26,190 nucleotides of DNA from a virus, in IMG/VR virus record IMGVR_UViG_3300037153_000939, positions 1-26,190 of that record; one strand, written 5' to 3'. A program made the position numbers and the translations under genes. The notes below the pieces were generated by a model. The model saw only the letters and a list, made by a program, of their open reading frames with translations, did not search any database and had not been told where the DNA came from. Every line of letters begins with the position of its first letter. The stretch's first letter is position 1. Shown here piece after piece: positions 22,803 through 26,190 of this stretch.

Positions 22803-22885
22803 GCGCTGGCCTCCTGGGCCTCGATGTTGGGTCTCGATCTCTCGGGCCGGCGCGCTGGGCCTGGCTGGCCGGGGGAGACCGTCAC
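22799..22885 (-). CDS. Possible 28-residue leader peptide upstream of the ERF gene
   Basis: GTG at 22885 with a perfect AGGAGG (22895-22900 on the plus strand as CCTCCT) 9 bases before it. The peptide starts MTVSPGQPGPARRPE and its TGA (22801-22799) overlaps the ERF ATG (ATGA). The GTG lies within a dyad GACCGTCACGGTC (22877-22889), so it could be hidden in a hairpin. Codons include two AGA and two CCA, rare in this genome. Translation of this leader could couple to and tune ERF production. It could also be chance. Confidence 0.4.
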   Translation of the reverse strand: MTVSPGQPGPARRPERSRPNIEAQEASA

Positions 22886-22947
22886 GGTCGGGCGCCTCCT
22901 GGGGCGGCCGTCGCTCGTCGCTCCCCCGGCTGAGCCGAGAGGGCCAG

Positions 22948-22976
22948 AGCGTAGCAGACCGGTTGCGCCTGCGCAA
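22948..22976 (-). promoter_or_regulatory. Candidate promoter P1 for the ERF gene
   Basis: On the minus strand TTGCGC (22976-22971) is followed after exactly 17 bp by TACGCT (22953-22948), which fits the actinobacterial TANNNT -10 box. The predicted transcript start near 22941 leaves about 140 bases before the ERF start codon. The -35 box is one arm of the GTTGCGC/GCGCAAC dyad. Confidence 0.6.
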
Positions 22977-22977
22977 C
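22962..22977. promoter_or_regulatory. 16-bp dyad (operator candidate), copy 1
   Basis: GTTGCGCCTGCGCAAC: perfect 7-bp arms around a 2-base centre, placed immediately after the stop codon of the preceding leftward gene and overlapping the -35 box of P1. The same sequence with one base changed recurs at 25379-25394 in the other promoter region. No third full copy is seen in the window. Confidence 0.65.
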
Positions 22978-23691
22978 TCACGCGAAGCGAACGATCTTCC
23001 GCTTCGGTGCCGTAGCGCGGCACTCGTCCGGGTCGACGCCGATGGCCCGGAGCTGCTTCACCCGGAACGTGGGCGAACCGAGGATCTCCTTCACGACCCC
23101 GAGCATCGCCAGGACGCCGCGCTCGGCCTCGGGGCTCAGCTCCCCGGTCTCGGGGTCGGCCGCCCGGCGCCGGGCCTCGTCGAGCGCCTCGGGCCAGACC
23201 GCCTCGGCGTCCCACGAGACGTGACCGCCCCGGGTGTCGCGCTGGAGGATGCCGGCGGACGTCTCGACCCACGGACCGTCGATGGCGGCGGCCAGCTGCT
23301 CGACCAGCTCGGCCTCGACCTCGCCCAGGGCCAGCTCGGCCTCCTGGACCTGGTGGAGCCCGACGGCCTGGTCGTCGAAGGTGGCCAGCGTGTCGAACCA
23401 GGCCGTGAGCGCCCGCCTCAGCTGAATAGGGCTCAGCTGGACGGGTACGAGCTGGGCATGGTCTCGATCGTGCTCTACGTCATCGCCGGGCTGATGGTGG
23501 TCATCCACCTGATCGGCGGCGCCCTCGGCGGCATCCAGCTGATCCCCTGGGCGCTGCTCCTGGTCATCATCGGGCTGATCCTCGGCGCCATCGGCGTCGG
23601 CGGGCCCGTGGTCATCCACCGCAACGGGTAGCGCGTCGAGGACGAGCGGCTCGTCCAGCGGCACGTCGAAGGGGTGGACGTAGGCCGTCAT
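22978..23691 (-). CDS. Hypothetical protein interrupted in frame by an antisense membrane gene
   Basis: 237 codons from the ATG at 23691 (ATGA overlap with the upstream gene stop). Residues 1-22 (MTAYVHPFDVPLDEPLVLDALP) and about 84-237 (VQLSPIQLRRALTAWFDTL, then HQVQEAELALGEVEAELVEQL and WPEALDEARRRAADPETGELSPE) use almost only G/C-ending codons. Residues about 23-83 are an Asp/Gln/His-rich stretch with roughly 30 percent A/T-ending codons, many of them GAT. That stretch is the antisense of a well-formed plus-strand membrane protein gene. Removing 183 bp between two 7-bp direct repeats would restore a compact 176-residue protein. Family not recognised; there is no in-frame ATG, GTG or TTG just after the insert, so translation probably crosses it. 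Confidence 0.6.
   Translation of the reverse strand: MTAYVHPFDVPLDEPLVLDALPVAVDDHGPADADGAEDQPDDDQEQRPGDQLDAAEGAADQVDDHHQPGDDVEHDRDHAQLVPVQLSPIQLRRALTAWFDTLATFDDQAVGLHQVQEAELALGEVEAELVEQLAAAIDGPWVETSAGILQRDTRGGHVSWDAEAVWPEALDEARRRAADPETGELSPEAERGVLAMLGVVKEILGSPTFRVKQLRAIGVDPDECRATAPKRKIVRFA
23441..23447. repeat. 7-bp direct repeat, left copy (ACGGGTA)
   Basis: ACGGGTA here and again at 23624-23630 bracket the nested membrane gene. The offset is 183 bp, exactly 61 codons. It may mark the edges of an insertion, though a 7-bp match can arise by chance. Confidence 0.5.
23458..23631 (+). CDS. Small two-helix membrane protein nested antisense in a leftward gene
   Basis: 57 residues from the ATG at 23458, starting MVSIVLYVIAGLMVVIHLIG and continuing with a second hydrophobic segment WALLLVIIGLILGAIGVGG, ending VVIHRNG. 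Two transmembrane helices joined by a Gly/Pro turn are predicted by eye. Every sense codon ends in G or C, whereas the opposite frame over the same bases does not, so the plus strand is the better coding strand. The ribosome site is weak (GAGCTGGGC). It is the only rightward gene in a leftward operon. A chance hydrophobic antisense ORF is the alternative; codon use argues against it. Confidence 0.6.
   Translation: MVSIVLYVIAGLMVVIHLIGGALGGIQLIPWALLLVIIGLILGAIGVGGPVVIHRNG
23624..23630. repeat. 7-bp direct repeat, right copy (ACGGGTA)
   Basis: Second copy of ACGGGTA, overlapping the TAG stop of the nested membrane gene. See the copy at 23441-23447. Confidence 0.5.
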
Positions 23692-23819
23692 CCGCGCGGC
23701 CGCCGGATGGCCCAGAGGGCCACGCCCAGCACGACGAGCCAGCCGGCCAGGAGCAGGTACCCGCCGACCCCCGGCGGGCTGTTCTCCATCACCTGGTGCG
23801 CCGCCGTAAACGGGACCAT
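23688..23819 (-). CDS. 43-residue single-helix membrane protein
   Basis: The ATG at 23819 overlaps the upstream stop (TGATG), and its own stop overlaps the next ATG (ATGA). Sequence: MVPFTAAHQVMENSPPGVGG, then a hydrophobic helix YLLLAGWLVVLGVALWAI and a basic end RRPRG. The positive C-terminus suggests an N-out, C-in orientation. It is translationally coupled on both sides. No function can be assigned. Confidence 0.65.
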   Translation of the reverse strand: MVPFTAAHQVMENSPPGVGGYLLLAGWLVVLGVALWAIRRPRG

Positions 23820-24394
23820 CAGGCCGCCCCCAGGCTCTCGTCTTCCCCGAGGTCCATCGCCTCGGCCAGGCCCGAGGTCAGGCGCTGCTCGGCGTCCTCG
23901 CCCTTCATGACCGACTGCATCAGGTTCACGATGCGGTCGAACAGGGCGATGGCCTTCGCCGCTCCCCGGAAGAGGCCCTCGGCCAGGTCGCGGTCGTGGC
24001 GGGCGTCGGCGCACAGCCAGTTCAGGACCACCTCGTAGCTCTTGGCCAGCGACAGGTCGCCCACCTCGATGCCGGCCGGCGGCGGGCCGGCGGTCCAGGT
24101 CTTCCAGACCTCCTCGTCGGGCCCGGGGGTGACGGGCTGGCCCTTCGAGCGCATCGAGGCGAGGAGCACGTGGACGGCGCCCTGGCGGTAGCGGTAGGCC
24201 CGCTCGGCGGCGGCCAGAGTCTCGGCCCGGCGCCGGTACACCTGGAGCGCCACCCGGCCGTCTCCGGCGGCCTTCACCGCGAGGGCTTCCAGCTCCCGGC
24301 GCTCGGGCGTCTTCGGGGAGCGGGCGAGGCCCTCCAGCTGGGACAGGCGGCGCTGGATGCCGCGGAGGGCGTTCTGATCGGTCACGGTCGTCAT
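23819..24394 (-). CDS. Hypothetical helical protein
   Basis: 191 residues; the ATG overlaps the HicA-like stop (ATGA). It is largely helical and charged: LRGIQRRLSQLEGLARSPKTPERRELEALAVKAAGDGRVALQVYRRRAETLAAAERAYRYRQ, then LAKSYEVVLNWLCADARHDRDLAEGLFRGAAKAIALFDRIVNLMQSVM. The first part could form a coiled coil. No motif allows a family call. It belongs to the leftward, presumably early, operon. Confidence 0.6.
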   Translation of the reverse strand: MTTVTDQNALRGIQRRLSQLEGLARSPKTPERRELEALAVKAAGDGRVALQVYRRRAETLAAAERAYRYRQGAVHVLLASMRSKGQPVTPGPDEEVWKTWTAGPPPAGIEVGDLSLAKSYEVVLNWLCADARHDRDLAEGLFRGAAKAIALFDRIVNLMQSVMKGEDAEQRLTSGLAEAMDLGEDESLGAA

Positions 24395-24597
24395 CGGGCG
24401 TTCGCCTCCGCTCGGGCCAGGGTGGTCTTCAGGTTCTTCATGGCCCGGTGGTCCCCGGGCGTCGAGCCGGCCACGACCGGCCGGCGCCCTTCCTTGAGGA
24501 ACACCAGGTGTCCCTTCCTCGTGTACTTCAGCTCCCAGCCCAGCTCGTCGGCCAGGGTCAGAAGCTCACGGACGTGTCGGGTGATTCGTTGGCCCAT
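24391..24597 (-). CDS. HicA-like small protein (orphan toxin fold)
   Basis: 68 residues from the ATG at 24597, with AGGAG 8 bases before it; it overlaps the end of the HNH gene by 40 bases. The pattern HVRELLTLADELGWELKYTRKGHLVFLKEGRRPVVAGSTPGDHRAMKNLKTTLARA matches the HicA fold: a helix, strands with the conserved G-H pair (G29, H30) that carries the catalytic histidine of HicA mRNA interferases, and a STPGDHRAxKN segment as in actinophage members. No HicB antitoxin gene is adjacent. It may be an RNase toxin, or an RNA-binding protein reused for phage functions. Confidence 0.75.
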   Translation of the reverse strand: MGQRITRHVRELLTLADELGWELKYTRKGHLVFLKEGRRPVVAGSTPGDHRAMKNLKTTLARAEANAR

Positions 24598-24893
24598 CGG
24601 TACGGCTCCTCGGTCTCGATCGGTGCGCCCAGCAGGCCACGGGCTCGGGCCCACGCGGGGTTCGCGTGGATGTGCTCGTGGCAGCTGAAACAGAGGTCCA
24701 GCGTGTTGTCCGGGCCGTCGCCCCCTCCCTGGGAGCGGCGGCGGATGTGGTGGCGGTGCTCGGCGCGCCCCGAGCAGATGCGCCCGATGGCCGCCTGGCA
24801 TCGGGTCGCAAGCGGGCGGTCAGGGTCGGCCCGGAGAACCCTCGGCCGGCGGCGCCGGGGGCCCTCCTTCCAGCGGGGCTCGACCTCGGGCAT
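24558..24893 (-). CDS. HNH endonuclease
   Basis: 111 residues; the ATG at 24893 overlaps the stop of the upstream gene (ATGA). The HNH core is visible: C32 and C40, AEHRHHIRRRSQGG (H48/H49), N63 in DGPDNTLDLC, then C68-x2-C71-H72 and H76, giving a zinc-stabilised beta-beta-alpha metal nuclease. The cysteine spacing in the first pair (C-x7-C) is wider than the usual C-x2-C, so zinc binding there is uncertain. Free-standing HNH proteins in phages may act in packaging, homing or host DNA cleavage. Confidence 0.85.
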   Translation of the reverse strand: MPEVEPRWKEGPRRRRPRVLRADPDRPLATRCQAAIGRICSGRAEHRHHIRRRSQGGGDGPDNTLDLCFSCHEHIHANPAWARARGLLGAPIETEEPYRWANESPDTSVSF

Positions 24894-25336
24894 CAGCTGT
24901 TCCCGCCGCGCTGGCCCTGGAGGATGGTCGGGCTCATCATCTCGTCCACAGCGGTGGCGGCCGCCCTGGCGATGGCCACGTCCAGGATCAGCTGAACGAG
25001 GTCGAGCGGGCTCATCTCCGGCGGGTACTCGATGCCGTGGCGCTCGCCCAGCAAGGTCAGCTCGTAGTCGAAGGCGCCCCACAGCTCCAGGGCCTCGGTG
25101 GCCTGGGCGAGGAGCGGGCCGACCCGGTCCAGCTCGTCCATGGCCAGCTTCGTGGCCTGGCGGACCATCTGGTCAGCGATGCGCCGGGCGTCGGTCTCGA
25201 ACAGCACGCGGACGGGTCCGCCGACGGGGCGGGCGGCCACGGTCCGGCTGGCCTGCTCGAAGGGGTCGGGCACGAGCGGAGCCGGCAAGGCCGCCGGCTG
25301 GGGGTCGGCGGGGACGTCGTCGCGGATGTCGGGCAT
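24893..25336 (-). CDS. Hypothetical protein, first gene of leftward operon
   Basis: 147 residues. The ATG at 25336 is chosen because GGAGG lies 5 bases upstream and promoter P2 about 30 bases upstream; the frame extends further but would cross the promoter. A Pro/Asp-rich N-terminus (DIRDDVPADPQPAALPAPLVPDPFEQ) precedes helices: TDARRIADQMVRQATKLAMDELDRVGPLLAQATEALELW, then PPEMSPLDLVQLILDVAIARAAATAVDEMM. Not recognised. Its first-gene position under the dyad promoter suggests early expression. Confidence 0.65.
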   Translation of the reverse strand: MPDIRDDVPADPQPAALPAPLVPDPFEQASRTVAARPVGGPVRVLFETDARRIADQMVRQATKLAMDELDRVGPLLAQATEALELWGAFDYELTLLGERHGIEYPPEMSPLDLVQLILDVAIARAAATAVDEMMSPTILQGQRGGNS

Positions 25337-25364
25337 GGGCACCTCCAGGGGTCTCGGGGCTGTC

Positions 25365-25393
25365 ATCCTACCCGCGCCGTTGCCCCTGCGCAA
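25365..25393 (-). promoter_or_regulatory. Candidate promoter P2 for the leftward operon
   Basis: On the minus strand TTGCGC (25393-25388), 17 bp, then TAGGAT (25370-25365). The predicted start near 25358 gives a 20-odd base leader containing the GGAGG ribosome site of the 25336 gene. Its -35 box is the right arm of the dyad at 25379-25394, back to back with P3. Confidence 0.6.
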
Positions 25394-25394
25394 C
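25379..25394. promoter_or_regulatory. 16-bp dyad (operator candidate), copy 2, shared by divergent promoters
   Basis: GTTGCCCCTGCGCAAC differs by one base from the dyad at 22962-22977. Its left arm is the -35 box of the rightward promoter P3 and its right arm is the -35 box of the leftward promoter P2. Two RNA polymerases could not use both at once, and a protein bound here would block both. Confidence 0.65.
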
Positions 25395-25408
25395 GCATCC
25401 GATATGCT
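25380..25408 (+). promoter_or_regulatory. Candidate promoter P3, likely giving a leaderless mRNA
   Basis: TTGCCC (25380-25385), 17 bp, TATGCT (25403-25408). Only 8 bases separate the -10 box from the ATG at 25417, so transcription should start at or within two bases of the start codon. No ribosome site exists between them, which agrees with leaderless translation, common in actinobacteria. Confidence 0.65.
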
Positions 25409-25416
25409 CTCGTCCC

Positions 25417-25941
25417 ATGGCGAAGACCGACGCGCCCGAAGGCGCCCCCACCGATACCGACGAGCTGGTCCGCCAGCTCCGTGACCTCTACGACCGTCGG
25501 GCCGCCGTGCTCGACGCCATCCACCGCGGCCCGCTCGCGGCCGAGCGTGACGCCATCCTCCTGGAGCTGTGCGGCTTCCGGGGGATGCAGTACACCGAGG
25601 CCGCCGAGCTGGTCGGCTTCACCCGCGAGGGCATCGCCCGCCGGGTGCGGCCCCAGCTGGAGGCCCTGAAGCTGGAGGGCCTGACGCCCTTCGAGCGCTC
25701 GGTGGCCAAGGTCCGCCGGCCGCTGCGCAAGAAGGACACGGCCGACCTCGTGACCCAGCTTCGCACGGCCGACGAGGGCCTGGCCCGGCGCACCATGGGC
25801 GACGAGGCCCGGGACCTGCTCGACGAGATGCGCGCCGTCCTCGATCAGCTGAAGGCGAAGGGCATGAGCTGGAAGGCCGTCGCGGACGAGCTGGGCGTCC
25901 ACGCCTCGACCATCCACCGCCTGCGCGGCATCCTGTCGTGA
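25417..25941 (+). CDS. Protein with two helix-turn-helix motifs, probable transcription regulator
   Basis: 174 residues from the ATG at 25417. The frame is open far upstream, but promoter P3 lies immediately before this ATG. Residues 14-50 are a charged helix (DELVRQLRDLYDRRAAVLDAI). The first HTH is YTEAAELVGFTREGIARRVRPQ (about 59-80) and the second is SWKAVADELGVHASTIHRLRG (about 151-171). Between them lies a helical segment (GDEARDLLDEMRAVLDQLKAKG). The HTHs resemble sigma-region-4 or small phage regulator types. As the first gene next to the dyad, it is the best candidate to bind that dyad and control all three promoters including its own; this is inference. Confidence 0.7.
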   Translation: MAKTDAPEGAPTDTDELVRQLRDLYDRRAAVLDAIHRGPLAAERDAILLELCGFRGMQYTEAAELVGFTREGIARRVRPQLEALKLEGLTPFERSVAKVRRPLRKKDTADLVTQLRTADEGLARRTMGDEARDLLDEMRAVLDQLKAKGMSWKAVADELGVHASTIHRLRGILS

Positions 25942-26190
25942 AGAGGTTCGCCAGCTACCCCCATAACGGCGCCCTGATCCAGGCCGCGCACGACCTCGGC
26001 CACGTGCGCGGCCTGGTGCTGGACGCCACCTTCGGGAAGGGGACCTGGTGGCGCAGCGCCGAGGGCCTGACCCAGGTGACCGGCCGCATCGCCATGGACC
26101 TGCACCCGGTCAAGGCCCGCCGGGCCCTGGACCGCATCGAGCGCCAGCGCGTGGTCCATGGCGACTTCCGCCGGCCGCCCTTCCGGCCCG
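25938..26190 (+). CDS. SAM-dependent methyltransferase, probably DNA methylase (3' partial)
   Basis: GTG at 25938 overlaps the upstream stop (GTGA); 84 codons are visible before the window ends. The segment GLVLDATFGKGTWWRSAEG has the SAM-binding motif I pattern (hhDxxxGxG), followed by an acidic strand end, IAMDLHP, and VVHGDFRRPPF, where the motif before the catalytic D/N-PP-Y usually begins. The catalytic motif itself lies beyond the window, so base specificity and even DNA as the substrate cannot be settled. A SYPHN start also fits phage methylases. Confidence 0.7.
   Translation, partial: MKRFASYPHNGALIQAAHDLGHVRGLVLDATFGKGTWWRSAEGLTQVTGRIAMDLHPVKARRALDRIERQRVVHGDFRRPPFRP

Larger units (their letters stand above)
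816..25852. repeat. Dispersed iterated palindrome TCAGCTGA (15 copies)
   Basis: Copies read by eye start at 816, 1652, 6058, 8866, 9679, 15096, 17684, 18182, 18573, 19001, 21039, 22139, 23418, 24988 and 25845. Two copies, at 813-826 and 6055-6068, extend to the same 14-bp palindrome CGCTCAGCTGAGCG. In genes on both strands 13 copies read NNT CAG CTG Ann (Gln-Leu) and one reads TCA GCT GAT, so they use T- or A-ending codons that are rare here. One copy lies in the terminator loop. Confidence 0.8.

Noticed and set aside
21582-23457. Long plus-strand frames opposite the ERF gene and its upstream neighbour
   Set aside because: They are antisense to a recognised ERF protein and to the G/C-ending codons of the leftward gene; only the 3' end (23458-23631) has independent support as a membrane protein.
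24448-25416. Upstream extension of the two-HTH protein frame
   Set aside because: The extension runs through the HNH and HicA-like genes in antisense and through promoter P3; the Arg/Ser/Pro-rich product is not protein-like.
1-26190. tRNA, CRISPR array, integrase or attachment site, insertion sequence
   Set aside because: Looked for cloverleaf ends, regularly spaced direct repeats with spacers, tyrosine/serine recombinase motifs and transposase motifs with terminal inverted repeats; none seen. The 60-bp repeats are protein-coding and lack spacers.
25938-26190. Assigning CAGCTG or TCAGCTGA as the target of the partial methyltransferase
   Set aside because: The catalytic motif and target-recognition part lie outside the window, so any link to the palindrome would be guesswork.

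Overview
The window is part of a very GC-rich tailed (siphovirus-type) bacteriophage or prophage genome. Nearly every third codon position is G or C, and the gene families (portal-MuF fusion, HK97-fold capsid, tail-tube family, ERF annealase, HicA-like protein) are typical of phages of high-GC Gram-positive bacteria, so an actinobacterial host is the best guess. No integrase, tRNA, rRNA, CRISPR array, terminase or endolysin is visible. Both ends cut through genes: a portal on the left and a methyltransferase on the right.

Positions 1-21019 read rightward and hold the virion genes with almost no gaps: portal/MuF (partial), ClpP-fold prohead protease carrying two zinc ribbons, major capsid protein, two small beta-rich virion proteins, an acidic disordered protein, a 54-residue zinc-ribbon protein, three small proteins, and a 990-residue adhesin with 20-residue repeats on both sides of a propeller-like domain. 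These are followed by head-tail connector, neck protein, tail terminator, tail tube, a conserved unknown, a second tail-tube-like protein, the tail assembly chaperone pair joined by a -1 frameshift, tape measure, two minor tail proteins and a small membrane protein that is probably the holin. The adhesin is oddly placed, between capsid and connector genes instead of behind the tape measure gene.

A GC-rich hairpin at 21025-21058 separates this block from a convergent leftward block (25336 down to 21066). The leftward block runs through an unknown protein, an HNH nuclease, an orphan HicA-like protein, an unknown protein, a one-helix membrane protein, an unknown protein with an oppositely oriented two-helix membrane gene nested inside it, then a 28-residue leader ORF and a long ERF-type single-strand annealing protein. 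From 25417 a rightward pair starts: a protein with two helix-turn-helix motifs, then the methyltransferase.

The most interesting signals are regulatory and compositional. A 16-bp dyad (GTTGCSCCTGCGCAAC) occurs twice, in both upstream regions of the leftward block. Its arms serve as -35 elements of three candidate promoters, each with exactly 17 bp to a TANNNT -10 box; two of these promoters diverge from the same dyad. This looks like an early-gene switch, and the two-HTH protein is the obvious candidate regulator. Separately, the palindrome TCAGCTGA occurs 15 times by my reading, far above expectation, and forces T-ending codons that the genome otherwise avoids, like a highly iterated palindrome. 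The nested membrane gene lies between 7-bp direct repeats 183 bp apart (61 codons), as if inserted in frame into the host gene.
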